From Clostridium sp. (GTDB taxonomy: Bacteria; Bacillota; Clostridia; Lachnospirales; Lachnospiraceae): DNA of 64,000 nt. The notes below the pieces were generated by a model that searched no databases, was not told the DNA's origin, and worked only from the letters and a program-made list of their open reading frames with translations. Both the position numbers and the translations under genes were made by a program. Shown here piece after piece: positions 17,584 to 26,377 of the stretch (position 1 is its first letter; each line of letters begins with the position of its first letter). The stretch spans positions 38,476 to 102,475 of the forward strand of contig JAISOV010000052.1 of assembly GCA_031275405.1 (NCBI GenBank), given 5' to 3'.

Positions 17584-18384
17584 CTAGCCGCCGTCCAGGA
17601 GCTTAGGGTTCAATATCATGCGATAATTCCCCGCCCCGGAAACCAGTTCCTCACTGATTCCCACGTAAATATCCCGGCAGGTCTTGGTGAGTCCTTCCAC
17701 TTCAATGGAAATCTCCGGGATCCGGTATCCCGGCAGGATCCCTTTTTTCCTGCCGATACTGTGATAAGGAACCGCCCGGTAGCCTTCCGGGACTTCCTCT
17801 TGCCACAGGCTTTCAAATACTTCCTTTTCCAGTATGGATACCGGCTTGCCGCTGATAGGCTCGGTCAGCCCGTTCCCGGTATCCAGCAGGGCGTTGACCG
17901 TCACCCGCGTACCCCTGCCGCTCAGCACGACCTTGCAGAAATCCCGCCCTTTTTTCTTCCGTTCCTTCAGGAACGACCCTGCCAGAAACAGCAGCGCCCC
18001 CGTCCCCATCACGCCTAAGATGTTTACCAGAATGTTCCGGATCGGCGGGAAGAGCCTGGTCAGGAACAACAGGCTGCCTCCCATCAGAAAAGTATACACT
18101 GACAGCCGTTCTCCCGCTTTCCAAAAGGCTTTCAGGCTTTTCGGACGAAAGGTAAGCCCTATCATGGCTCCGCCGCCCGTCAGGAAGCCCGCCGCAAGGC
18201 GCAGGGGAACCGGACAGGGCAGGAAAAAAGGGAACAGATACAGCCCTGCGCCCGCCGCCGCGCCGAAAACCAGTCTTTTTCGCGTGGCAGTACGCAAAAG
18301 CGAATGGTTCACCAGCGCCAGCAGATACAGGTTCATGACAAAATTAACCAAAAACAGACTGTCTATATAGAGTTCATAATACAC
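17584..18384 (-). CDS. spoIIGA: Sigma-E processing peptidase SpoIIGA (GTG start)
   Basis: SpoIIGA is a membrane-embedded aspartic protease that activates pro-sigma-E at the septum. The protein has five hydrophobic segments in its first half and a C-terminal protease domain with the active-site motif LLDTGNGL near residue 170. I choose GTG 18384, since GGAGGT lies six bases before it and the N-terminus then reads (M)YYELYIDSLFLVNF, as in the family; an upstream in-frame ATG gives 22 extra residues without homology. It is the first gene of a spoIIGA-sigE operon behind a Spo0A-type promoter. Confidence 0.94.
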   Translation of the reverse strand: MYYELYIDSLFLVNFVMNLYLLALVNHSLLRTATRKRLVFGAAAGAGLYLFPFFLPCPVPLRLAAGFLTGGGAMIGLTFRPKSLKAFWKAGERLSVYTFLMGGSLLFLTRLFPPIRNILVNILGVMGTGALLFLAGSFLKERKKKGRDFCKVVLSGRGTRVTVNALLDTGNGLTEPISGKPVSILEKEVFESLWQEEVPEGYRAVPYHSIGRKKGILPGYRIPEISIEVEGLTKTCRDIYVGISEELVSGAGNYRMILNPKLLDGG

Positions 18385-18531
18385 CGGAACACCTCCCTGC
18401 CCGCAACGCGGACATTCCTTCCACGCCATGCCCCTTTCTGTCCGGTCCAAAAGCGGTTTTCCCTATAGGGACGCTCGTTTGCTCGTGGGATACTTCCACT
18501 GAGCAGCAACCTTCTCGCTTTCTTGAGAAAC

Positions 18532-18607
18532 ATTATAAAGGGTATTCTCTCTGAATTTTGTCAAAAAGCCGCGGAGGGAGGGCTTTATTTGTCCTCCGTT
18601 TTCGACA
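18532..18607 (-). promoter_or_regulatory. Spo0A-activated spoIIG-type promoter
   Basis: On the minus strand a consensus TTGACA (18559-18564) and consensus TATAAT (18532-18537) are separated by 21 bp, too far for ordinary sigma-A use. TGTCGAAAA (18599-18607), a Spo0A box, lies about 78 bp before the predicted start site, and a second weaker box overlaps the -35 (TTTTTGACAAAAT). In B. subtilis the spoIIG promoter has good elements at 22-bp spacing and Spo0A sites in these two positions. The leader to spoIIGA is about 140 bases. Confidence 0.75.
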
Positions 18608-18694
18608 GGGGAGGACTTCGCGGCCGCCGGACGGCATAGAAGGAAGGAAAGGGGATAGATTCCGGGCAAAGAAAGGCTCATGGTATTCCCATTT

Positions 18695-18743
18695 CAGAAG
18701 AAAAGAAAACGACACCAAAAATCCGGAAACAGATTCTTGGTGT
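18695..18743 (-). terminator. Intrinsic terminator after ftsZ
   Basis: On the minus strand a stem of ACACCAAGAATC with GATTTTTGGTGT (18712-18743; 12 pairs with one mismatch, 8-base loop) is followed by a T-rich tail (CGTTTTCTTTTC). It lies 34 bp after the ftsZ stop and separates the division operon from the spoIIGA-sigE promoter. The rest of 18385-18776 holds that promoter and leader, and no gene. Confidence 0.8.
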
Positions 18744-18776
18744 ACGCATTTTTGCTAGGCTGTTTTGTATCAGGCT

Positions 18777-19961
18777 CTATTTCCTTTGCAGAAAATCCGG
18801 TATCTTCAAGGTCTTCTCTTCCACGGAACTGCGGATGTCCGCAGGCCGGTTGATGCCGGGAAGGGGTTTGGGGAGTCCGGACTTTGATCCGCCTGCCGCT
18901 CCTGCCGTCTGTAAATTCAGTCCTGACAGGGGAACCGTGCCGATCTGGGAAGAAAGCTTCCGGTAAGGCGGCATTCCCTGCCCCAGGCTTCTCTGCGTGG
19001 CAGCCGTTCCCACGTCTTCCAGCCCGGTGGCGATGACAGTAATGATACAGGTGTCGGATTTTCCGGAGTCATACATCGCGCCGAAGATAATGTTCACCTC
19101 GTCGCCCGCCAGTTCCTGCACATAGCCCACCGCATCGCTCGCGTCCGCTAAGGTAATATCCCCGGAAACATTGATGATCACATGGCTGGCGCCGGAGATC
19201 GTGGTTTCCAGCAAAGGGCTGGCAACCGCCATCTTGACGGCCTCCATCGCCTTGTCGTCACCCTTGCCTTGTCCGATCCCGATGTGCGCAATGCCTTTAT
19301 CTTTCATAACCGTCTGCACATCCGCAAAATCCAGGTTGATGATGGAGGGTACGTTGATGAGGTCGGTGATCCCCTGAACCGCCTGCTGAAGCACCTCATC
19401 CGCTTTTTTAAGGGCTTCCGGCATGGTTGTCCGACGGTCAACGATTTCCAGTAATTTATCATTCGGAATCACTATCAAGGTGTCCACGTATTCTTTGATT
19501 TTTTCGATTCCGCTCAAGGCATTTGCCATCCGGGTCTTAGCTTCAAAACGAAAAGGCTTGGTCACGACCCCCACGGTCAGGATCCCTAAGTCCTTTGCCA
19601 GCCTCGCCACGATCGGCGCGGCTCCCGTCCCGGTTCCGCCGCCCATGCCGCAGGTAACGAAGACCATGTCCGCCCCCTTCATAGACGTGGTAATCTCCTC
19701 CGCGCTTTCCTCCGCCGCTTTTTCCCCGATTTCCGGCTTTGCCCCCGCTCCAAGCCCTTTGGTCAGCTTCTCGCCGATCTGTAGCAGCTTAGGCGCCTTG
19801 CAAAGCTGCAACGCCTGTTTATCGGTGTTCACTCCGATAAAATCCACTCCGTCAATTCTCTCGTCAATCATTCTATTTACAGCATTATTCCCCGCCCCAC
19901 CTACACCGACCACGATGATTTTAGCGGCGGATTCTGCATCGCCCGTCTTGATTTCCAGCAA
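18777..19961 (-). CDS. ftsZ: Cell division protein FtsZ (TTG start)
   Basis: FtsZ is the tubulin-like GTPase of the division ring. It has the nucleotide loop [10 protein letters not shown], the T7 synergy loop NLDFADV, and a C-terminal peptide IPDFLQRK for FtsA/SepF binding. I take TTG 19961: AAGGAGG lies seven bases upstream and the protein then starts (M)LEIKTG, as in related FtsZ proteins. The in-frame ATG 23 codons upstream has no ribosome site and lacks homology. The product then has 394 residues. Confidence 0.97.
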   Translation of the reverse strand: MLEIKTGDAESAAKIIVVGVGGAGNNAVNRMIDERIDGVDFIGVNTDKQALQLCKAPKLLQIGEKLTKGLGAGAKPEIGEKAAEESAEEITTSMKGADMVFVTCGMGGGTGTGAAPIVARLAKDLGILTVGVVTKPFRFEAKTRMANALSGIEKIKEYVDTLIVIPNDKLLEIVDRRTTMPEALKKADEVLQQAVQGITDLINVPSIINLDFADVQTVMKDKGIAHIGIGQGKGDDKAMEAVKMAVASPLLETTISGASHVIINVSGDITLADASDAVGYVQELAGDEVNIIFGAMYDSGKSDTCIITVIATGLEDVGTAATQRSLGQGMPPYRKLSSQIGTVPLSGLNLQTAGAAGGSKSGLPKPLPGINRPADIRSSVEEKTLKIPDFLQRK

Positions 19962-20046
19962 AGGTATGCCCTCCTTGTTGCTCAATAAACTCCTACTCCC
20001 TATCATATAATCATTTCGGAAATTAATCAACCACTTTTTTTATTTT

Positions 20047-20823
20047 TTATTCCCCGGCAGCTTCCGGTGTAAAGGTCACGTTCGGGCTGTCATCATTGAG
20101 GTTTTCCATATGCAGGGTGCCTTTCCGCCCTGTGAGATTCGGGAGAAACTGGGGCAGACGCATGATTTTTTCTTCCATGTCCTCTCCGCTCCCGAGCGCC
20201 GCCCGCACCGCGCCGAAATGGATGTGAGTCTCACCGGAAGGGCTGAAATGGATCTTGTCCGCCGTCAGCCCGTACTTCTTGAGAAGGCTTGTGATGTTCA
20301 TAATACTGTCGAAGATCGCTTCTTCTTCCACCGGAAGTCTTTCCCCAAGCACCATGTGCGGAATGGTGAACCCTGTCACTTGGGGTACTCCCAGCGTTTT
20401 CACCTTGGAGCTTTCCACTGCGTAGCCATCCTTGTCAAAATACAGATAAGAGTCCAGATATTCGATGTAGCCAGCCAGCGCTTTTTCATAGACGGTGATC
20501 TTGATGGTGTCCGGCGAAAGGATGCTGACGTCCATCGTATCGACAAAGGGGATATTTCCCACGCCTTTCTGTCTGTAAATGAAAGACAGATAGAGCGAAT
20601 TGTCCCCAAGGAACGACAGCCTGGAAAGGAAGCTTCCTGTCGGGCCTTTCATGACAAATCCCATGATTTCTTCTTTCGTGTAATGCAGGTTCCCCTCTAC
20701 ATAGACTTCCCGGATGGTATAAGTCTCCCGGATATAAAAGATCCCTCCTGCCAGAAGCGCGGCGGGAACGAGCAGGATCAGCGGCCATATCCATCTCTTC
20801 TTTTTCCGAATACCTGATCGCAT
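20047..20823 (-). CDS. ftsQ: Division protein FtsQ/DivIB
   Basis: FtsQ/DivIB is a bitopic scaffold protein of the divisome. The 258-residue product has a short basic cytoplasmic tail (MRSGIRKKKRW), one membrane segment (about 12-30) and an extracellular POTRA domain beginning YTIREVYVEGNLHYTKEEI, followed by the FtsQ beta domain. The start overlaps the end of murA by 46 bp; GGAGGG lies about 12 bases before the ATG. The murA-ftsQ-ftsZ order is typical of Clostridia; ftsA is absent. Confidence 0.9.
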   Translation of the reverse strand: MRSGIRKKKRWIWPLILLVPAALLAGGIFYIRETYTIREVYVEGNLHYTKEEIMGFVMKGPTGSFLSRLSFLGDNSLYLSFIYRQKGVGNIPFVDTMDVSILSPDTIKITVYEKALAGYIEYLDSYLYFDKDGYAVESSKVKTLGVPQVTGFTIPHMVLGERLPVEEEAIFDSIMNITSLLKKYGLTADKIHFSPSGETHIHFGAVRAALGSGEDMEEKIMRLPQFLPNLTGRKGTLHMENLNDDSPNVTFTPEAAGE

Positions 20824-22142
20824 GTCGCCGTACCGCCCTCCTTGTACCCCGCCGCACAGATGCTGCTCCGCGCGCTATCCGTATTCTGCGCCGTGTAGAT
20901 ACGCGCCCCCAGCTCCCGTAAATCCTTGCAGATATTCTCATAGCCCCGGTCGATGTACCGGCGCCCACGGATGACGGTTTCCCCGTCCGCCATCAGTCCC
21001 GCCACCACCAGAGCCGCGCCGCCCCGGAGTTCCTCCGCTTCCACTTCCCGTCCGCACAAGGGCGTCACTCCCCGGACAAGTATCCTTTTGGCGTCTAAGG
21101 GAAAAATGTTGGCGCCCATGGACTGTAGCGGGCCGACCACCCGGAAGCGGTTCTCGAAGATACTTTCGTGAACCAGGCACTGCCCTTTTGCCCCGGTGCA
21201 GACGGCAAGCGCCAAGGACTGTAAGTCCGTGGGGAAGCCCGGGTAACTGCGTGTCTCTAAAAAGGGAAGCTGTCTGAGCCGCTCCGGCGCCTGGATGTAA
21301 AGCCCTTCTTTTTCCACCTGACATTCCGCGCCCATCCTCACCGCCAGATCGATGACCGTCTCCATATGCTCCACGGGGGCTTCCTCCAGCAGGACGTTCC
21401 CTCCGGTTCCCAGTGTGCCAAACAGGTACGTTCCGGCTACGATCCGATCCGCCGGGATGGTGAACTCCGTTCCGGAAAGACGGCTGACCCCTTCCATCCG
21501 TATTTCACCGCTTCCGATTCCTTCCATCCGTGCCCCGCATTTCAGCAGATAGCGGCAGAGCGTCTCCACTTCCGGCTCCCGCGCGGCGTTTTTCAGCAAG
21601 GTCCTGCCTTGTGCCAGTACGGCGGCAAGAATCACGTTCTCTGTCGCTCCGACGCTTGGCAAGGGCAGCTCGACCGTGGCTCCCTGTAAACCGTTCGGAG
21701 TATTTGCCTGGATCTCCCCCTCCGTTTCACAGAATAGGACCCCCATCCGCCGCAGGGAGGAAAGAGTCAGGTCTATAGGGCGCTCCCCGATGGCACAGCC
21801 GCCGGGGTATTCCATGACGACCTCCCCTGTCCTCCCCAGCAGGGCGCCCATCAGAAACAGCGACGACCTCATGCCGGTGATGGCTTCCTCCGGCATCTGA
21901 CTCAAGTTGACGTTCCCCGCGTTCACCCGTACCCCGTCTCCCTCCCAGCTGACCGCGCAGCCTATGCTGCGCAGCAGATTCAGCATCTGGTAGACGTCCG
22001 CGATCCTCGGACAATTGTGGATGAGATTGCATTCTTTCGTCAAAATCGTCGCCGCCAGGATAGGAAGCGCGGCATTCTTGGAGCCTTGGATCCGTACCTT
22101 CCCCTGTAAGCCGACACCCCCATGAATATGAATAGAGTCCAT
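20778..22142 (-). CDS. murA: UDP-N-acetylglucosamine 1-carboxyvinyltransferase MurA
   Basis: MurA transfers enolpyruvate from PEP to UDP-GlcNAc, the first committed step of peptidoglycan synthesis. The 454-residue protein has the substrate loop KNAALPILAA, the catalytic cysteine in the flexible loop (YPGGCAIGERPIDL, fosfomycin target) and the usual two-domain inside-out barrel length. The C-terminus runs about 35 residues beyond the usual family end (after RELGARIY) and this extra part is low-homology and overlaps ftsQ. In its place between ftsW and ftsQ it is the dcw-encoded MurA copy. Confidence 0.95.
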   Translation of the reverse strand: MDSIHIHGGVGLQGKVRIQGSKNAALPILAATILTKECNLIHNCPRIADVYQMLNLLRSIGCAVSWEGDGVRVNAGNVNLSQMPEEAITGMRSSLFLMGALLGRTGEVVMEYPGGCAIGERPIDLTLSSLRRMGVLFCETEGEIQANTPNGLQGATVELPLPSVGATENVILAAVLAQGRTLLKNAAREPEVETLCRYLLKCGARMEGIGSGEIRMEGVSRLSGTEFTIPADRIVAGTYLFGTLGTGGNVLLEEAPVEHMETVIDLAVRMGAECQVEKEGLYIQAPERLRQLPFLETRSYPGFPTDLQSLALAVCTGAKGQCLVHESIFENRFRVVGPLQSMGANIFPLDAKRILVRGVTPLCGREVEAEELRGGAALVVAGLMADGETVIRGRRYIDRGYENICKDLRELGARIYTAQNTDSARSSICAAGYKEGGTATCDQVFGKRRDGYGR

Positions 22143-22255
22143 TTTCCACCATCCGGTTCCATGATTTTAAGACCTATCCTATATTATGTATGGGTTCGGG
22201 CAGGCGTACCTTGTACCGGGGAACGCGCCGCCCACGCGGCCTGCGGCTGCGACGT

Positions 22256-23476
22256 TCACAGCTCCCGCAGCTGGATCCGCTTCGCCACGCTCAGCACCAG
22301 TCCGATCTCGATCATCAGGAACATGACCGAAGAACCTCCGTAGCTGATAAAGGGCAGGGAGATCCCTGTGTTGGGTATCGTGTTGGTGACGACCGCGATG
22401 TTCAGGATGACCTGTATGGCGATATGTCCGATGACGCCCACCACCAGGAGCGCGCCGAACAGATCCGGCGCGTTGTTGGCGATGATCATCATCCGCCACA
22501 GCAGCATAATGAACATCAGGATAATGGCGATGGCTCCAAACAGTCCCAGCTCCTCGCAGATAATGGAAAAAATCATGTCGTTCTGGGCTTCGGGCAGGAA
22601 GCCCAGTTTCTGCATACTCTGCCCCAGTCCTTTGCCCCAGACGCCGCCGCTCCCGATGGCATACAGGGCCTGAAGCGTCTGAAAGCCTTTGTCCTGGGCG
22701 TCTGCTTCCGGATCCAGCCAAGCGATGATCCGCGCGCTCCGAAACTCCCCCTGAAAACTGCCGTTGACGATGAGGAAAACCACCAGCGCGACGGCCCCTC
22801 CGCCCAGCAGCGCCATGATGATGAACTTCTTATAATCCGGACTGGCGACGAAAACCATCAGGACGGCGATCCCCATCACGATAATGGCGGAACTTAGGTT
22901 GTCGGTGATCTGCCAGATCATCAGCGCCAGGGGAAGGGGAATCATCATCATGAGGAAAAAGCCTTTCATGCTGCGTACTTTTTTCCCCATTTTGCATACC
23001 AGGCTGGACAAAAACAGGATCATGCACAGTTTTGCCACTTCGGCGGGCTGGATGTTGAAGCCGATCCCCGGTATCTCCAGCCACCTTCTTGCCCCATGGG
23101 ATTCCACGCCAAGCGGGGTCATGACGAGCAGGATCATGACGACCGAAACCAGATAGCCCAGGACGGCAAAACGTTCCCAGAAGTGATAAGGGATATTTGC
23201 CACCAAAATCATGGCGGCAAGTCCCAGGACGATGGCGATCGCCTGCTTGCGCAGATAATAAGAGGCGCTCCCGAACTGCTGATTGGCTTCATAGGAACTG
23301 GTGGAGTAGATCATGACCAGCCCGAAGCCCATCAGGAACAGCACCACAAACAAGAGGCTGTAGTCGAAAAAATATTCGGACTGCTCTTTTTTCTTCTTTT
23401 TCCTGGATACAAATCCCCTGTTGGGCAGGGGTTCCCGCCGATATGCGGCTTCTTTCGCGTCTCTTAGCTGAGCCAT
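22256..23476 (-). CDS. ftsW: Peptidoglycan glycosyltransferase FtsW
   Basis: FtsW is the SEDS-family glycan polymerase of the division septum. The 406-residue protein has about ten membrane helices and SEDS motifs such as MGFGLVMIYSTSSY, GARRWLEIPGIGFNIQPAEVAKL and LPFISYGGSSVMFLM. I take ATG 23476, with AAGGAG eight bases before it and just after the murD stop; a longer frame overlaps murD by 159 bp without homology. The N-terminus has a Lys-rich stretch (SRKKKKKEQSEYF). Confidence 0.95.
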   Translation of the reverse strand: MAQLRDAKEAAYRREPLPNRGFVSRKKKKKEQSEYFFDYSLLFVVLFLMGFGLVMIYSTSSYEANQQFGSASYYLRKQAIAIVLGLAAMILVANIPYHFWERFAVLGYLVSVVMILLVMTPLGVESHGARRWLEIPGIGFNIQPAEVAKLCMILFLSSLVCKMGKKVRSMKGFFLMMMIPLPLALMIWQITDNLSSAIIVMGIAVLMVFVASPDYKKFIIMALLGGGAVALVVFLIVNGSFQGEFRSARIIAWLDPEADAQDKGFQTLQALYAIGSGGVWGKGLGQSMQKLGFLPEAQNDMIFSIICEELGLFGAIAIILMFIMLLWRMMIIANNAPDLFGALLVVGVIGHIAIQVILNIAVVTNTIPNTGISLPFISYGGSSVMFLMIEIGLVLSVAKRIQLREL

Positions 23477-23480
23477 CCCG

Positions 23481-24881
23481 TCATCTCCTTGTACCAGCCG
23501 CAGCGCCCAGAGCATGGACATAAGCCTTGAACTGGTTTCCTCTTGCCTCATAGTTCTCGAACATTCCCCAGCTTGCGCAGGCGGGGGAAAGCAGAACCGC
23601 TTCGCCGACCCTTGCCAGACCGGCGGCAAGGGCAAAGGATTCCTCGAAGCTGTCCGCCAGACGGATGTTCGTCAGCCCGGCTTCGGCGGCGCACCGGGCT
23701 ATTTTTTCCCTGGTCTGCCCGATCAGCACCAGCCACTTCACCTTTCCGTCGAAGCTTCCGATCCACTCCCGGTAATCGCTCTGCTTGTCATAGCCGCCCG
23801 CGATCAGGACAGTCGGCTTGCTCATAGCGCGGATTCCTTGGATGGCCGCGTCCGGATTGGTCGCCTTGGAATCGTTGTAATAATCCACGCCGTCTTTGGA
23901 GGCGACAAATTCGATCCGGTGTTCCACCGCCTGAAAAGAGGCGACCGCCTTTAAGATAACGTCCATCGGAACGCCCATGCCCTCCGCGATGGCGATCGCC
24001 GCCATGACGTTCTCCACGTTGCACCTTCCGACCAGTTTCATATCCCTGCGGCTGTCCAGAAGCCGCGTGACCACGCCGTCCGCGCTTCGCAGGACGTCCT
24101 CCCCCTCCAGATAGTACCCCTCCTCCAGACGGGTACGGGAGGAAAAGAAAACGACCCGCGCCGGACATCTTGCGGCGAAATTCCTCGTATAGCGGTCGTC
24201 ATAGTTGAGTACACATAAATCGTCCGCCGTCTGGTTCCCGGCGACCGCTTCCTTGGCCGCCACGTAAGCTTCCATCGTATGGTGCCTGTTCAGATGATCC
24301 GGCGTGATGTTGAGGATGGCGGAGACTTTGGGACGGAACGTGCGGACAGTTTCTAACTGGAAACTGCTGATTTCCGCCACCGTCGCCGTATCCGCCGCCG
24401 TCCCGCCGACCTTCGCCGTATAGGGGGTTCCGATGTTGCCCACCACGAAGACTCTCTCTTCCCCGTAACCGGCTTTCAAGATCGCCCCGACCAAAGCGGT
24501 GGTGGTGGTCTTGCCGTTCGTTCCCGTAACAGCGACAAGTCTTCCTTTTTCTTCCAAAAAACCCAGTTCGATTTCTCCCAGGATTTCCACGCCTTGCGTT
24601 TTCAGCCGGGCGACCAAGGGAAGGTCGGTAGGCACCCCCGGACTCAGGACGGCTTTCTGCGTCCGCCGCAGGATTTCCTCGGACAGTTCCCCCACATGGC
24701 ACGTCAGACGAGGGGGGAAGGCAAAGGAACCGCCGGAAGCAAACTTCGCCTGGATTCCTTCCGCCGTAGCCTTGTCACTGCCGTCATACAGAAAGACTTC
24801 CGCCCCCCGGCGCAGCAGCAGCCTGGCGGCGGCAAGCCCGCTGACCCCGGAGCCAACCACCAGATACCTTTGTCCTTTCAT
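23481..24881 (-). CDS. murD: UDP-N-acetylmuramoylalanine-D-glutamate ligase MurD
   Basis: MurD adds D-glutamate to UDP-MurNAc-L-Ala in the cytoplasm, using ATP. The protein has an N-terminal Rossmann-like domain (LVVGSGVSGLAAARLLL), the ATP-binding loop GTNGKTTTTAL at about residue 120, the central catalytic segment with HLNRH and NDSKATNP, and a C-terminal domain. I choose ATG 24881 (GAGGAA six bases before); an ATG nine codons upstream behind AAAGGG is possible. A 292-bp gap with a repeat element separates it from mraY. Confidence 0.95.
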   Translation of the reverse strand: MKGQRYLVVGSGVSGLAAARLLLRRGAEVFLYDGSDKATAEGIQAKFASGGSFAFPPRLTCHVGELSEEILRRTQKAVLSPGVPTDLPLVARLKTQGVEILGEIELGFLEEKGRLVAVTGTNGKTTTTALVGAILKAGYGEERVFVVGNIGTPYTAKVGGTAADTATVAEISSFQLETVRTFRPKVSAILNITPDHLNRHHTMEAYVAAKEAVAGNQTADDLCVLNYDDRYTRNFAARCPARVVFFSSRTRLEEGYYLEGEDVLRSADGVVTRLLDSRRDMKLVGRCNVENVMAAIAIAEGMGVPMDVILKAVASFQAVEHRIEFVASKDGVDYYNDSKATNPDAAIQGIRAMSKPTVLIAGGYDKQSDYREWIGSFDGKVKWLVLIGQTREKIARCAAEAGLTNIRLADSFEESFALAAGLARVGEAVLLSPACASWGMFENYEARGNQFKAYVHALGAAAGTRR

Positions 24882-25019
24882 CGGATATTCCTCGTGAAGC
24901 CTTGTCATGACCTACCCTTTCTGGCAAAACGCAAAACCCTGCCGCCGCGAGCGGCGCATATTTTCAGACGCTCCCAAAGGTGCCGCCGCAAGCGGGATGA
25001 CGCTGCTCAAAATCATAGG

Positions 25020-25174
25020 AAAGTGTTCCCTCGCATTCCGCAAAGCTGCCTGCCCAGGAACGCAGCTTTGCCGCTCTATCAGCAGGAGCTTTTCATCCCC
25101 TGCCGACACAAGCAGCCCCCCGGCCCCGCCGCTTAGCCCTTTGCGTACCGGAAGCGGGAAGGTTGACCTGCGTT
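25020..25174. repeat. Intergenic direct repeat, copy A (between mraY and murD)
   Basis: About 155 bp here closely match 26194-26354 in the same orientation. Shared words include CGCATTCCG, GCTTTTCATCCCCTGCC, GACACAAGCAGCCCCC and CGCTTAGCCCTTTG. By eye identity is roughly 80%. The right end reaches the mraY stop codon. Copy A keeps only part of the hairpin that is perfect in copy B. No protein reads through it in a convincing frame. Confidence 0.85.
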
Positions 25175-26133
25175 CAACTCAGGCCCAGAAACGCCACCAG
25201 GCCCATAATGGCGGTAAGGATGGAGAAAGCCGCCACGATCCGCGTTTCGGAAAAACCGCACAGCTCAAAATGATGATGGAGCGGCGCCATCCGCAGGATC
25301 CGTTTCCCTCCGCTCAGCTTGAAATAGGAAACCTGTAAGATGACCGAAAGCACCTCCAGAAGGTAGACGAGCCCCACGATGGCGATGAACAGGGGCAGCT
25401 GCAGCAGATAGGCGCTTGCCGCCACGAAACCGCCCAGAGCCAGTGAGCCGGTATCGCCCATGAAGACGGAGGCCGGATACACATTGAACAGCAAAAAGCC
25501 CATCAGCGCCCCGGCTACCGCGCAGGTGATCGGCTCTATGCCGCTCCCCGTGCCGATGGCGACTACGGAAAAGAAAACCGCTACGATGACCGTCACGCTT
25601 GCCGCCAGGCCGTCCAGGCCGTCCGTGAAATTGGTGCCGTTCACAGTGCCTAAGACGATGAAAAACAGGACAGGCACGTTCCAGGCCCCGAAATCCAGGA
25701 ATTTCCCCGGCAGGAACGGGACGCGCATGGCAAGGCTGATATTGGTATAGTACTGTAGATAATAGGCAAAAATCCCGGTGATCAGAAGCTGTCCTGCCAT
25801 TTTTTGCCATGCTCGCAGCCCCATGGAACGGTGCAGAACGACTTTGATATAATCATCCAAAAAACCGATCAGCCCAAAACCGAACGTCAGGAACAGGATG
25901 GGGATGATTTTAGGGTATTTTTCCACAAACATCAAAGAGGTCGCGACCACGCTCAGAAGAATCAGGATCCCTCCCATCGTGGGGGTACCCGCCTTTTTCA
26001 GGTGGCTCTTGGGTCCGTCGTCACGGATGTTCTGCCCGGCTTTCAGCTTCCTTAAAAAGGGGATGACCACCGGGCCTAAGACGGCGCTGATGGCAAAGGA
26101 ACTGATGACTGACACGACACTTGTGCTGCTCAT
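25174..26133 (-). CDS. mraY: Phospho-N-acetylmuramoyl-pentapeptide transferase MraY
   Basis: MraY makes lipid I on the cytoplasmic face of the membrane. The 319-residue protein has ten hydrophobic segments and the family motifs: the aspartate pair in LDDYIK, GTVNGTNFTDGLDGLA (DGLDG), and the HHHFE cluster near the C-terminus (MAPLHHHFELCG). I take ATG 26133 (MSSTSVVSVIS), behind GGGGGTG; the longer frame upstream is a shadow through repeat copy B. mraY is bracketed by two copies of an intergenic repeat. Confidence 0.96.
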   Translation of the reverse strand: MSSTSVVSVISSFAISAVLGPVVIPFLRKLKAGQNIRDDGPKSHLKKAGTPTMGGILILLSVVATSLMFVEKYPKIIPILFLTFGFGLIGFLDDYIKVVLHRSMGLRAWQKMAGQLLITGIFAYYLQYYTNISLAMRVPFLPGKFLDFGAWNVPVLFFIVLGTVNGTNFTDGLDGLAASVTVIVAVFFSVVAIGTGSGIEPITCAVAGALMGFLLFNVYPASVFMGDTGSLALGGFVAASAYLLQLPLFIAIVGLVYLLEVLSVILQVSYFKLSGGKRILRMAPLHHHFELCGFSETRIVAAFSILTAIMGLVAFLGLS

Positions 26134-26193
26134 ATCTACACCCCCTGTCCGTCCTGGCGGACATGAAATTCCAATTGGAAAGCGCTCTTCCGT

Positions 26194-26354
26194 AAAGCGT
26201 TCCTTCGCATTCCGCCGCGCAGCCTGCCCATGAACGCCGGCTGCCTCGCAGCTGTGTCGGCAGGGGCTTTTCATCCCCTGCCGACACAAGCAGCCCCCTA
26301 TCCCCACCGCTTAGCCCTTTGTATGCCGGAAACGGGGGAAGGCTGATCTGCGTT
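26194..26354. repeat. Intergenic direct repeat, copy B (between the PBP gene and mraY)
   Basis: About 160 bp similar to 25020-25174, in the same orientation. It contains a perfect hairpin at 26254-26287: 13-bp arms (GTGTCGGCAGGGG with its complement) around an 8-base loop. The neighbouring sequence 26146-26190 resembles the 63-bp unit of the tandem array at the right edge of the window, on the opposite strand. No gene is visible within it. Confidence 0.85.
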
Positions 26355-26377
26355 GCAAGGTTCTCCCGAAACGGCTT

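Noticed and set aside
26254..26287. Riboswitch or T-box before mraY
   Set aside because: There is only a simple hairpin without the conserved bulges, loops or specifier features of known riboswitches or T-boxes.
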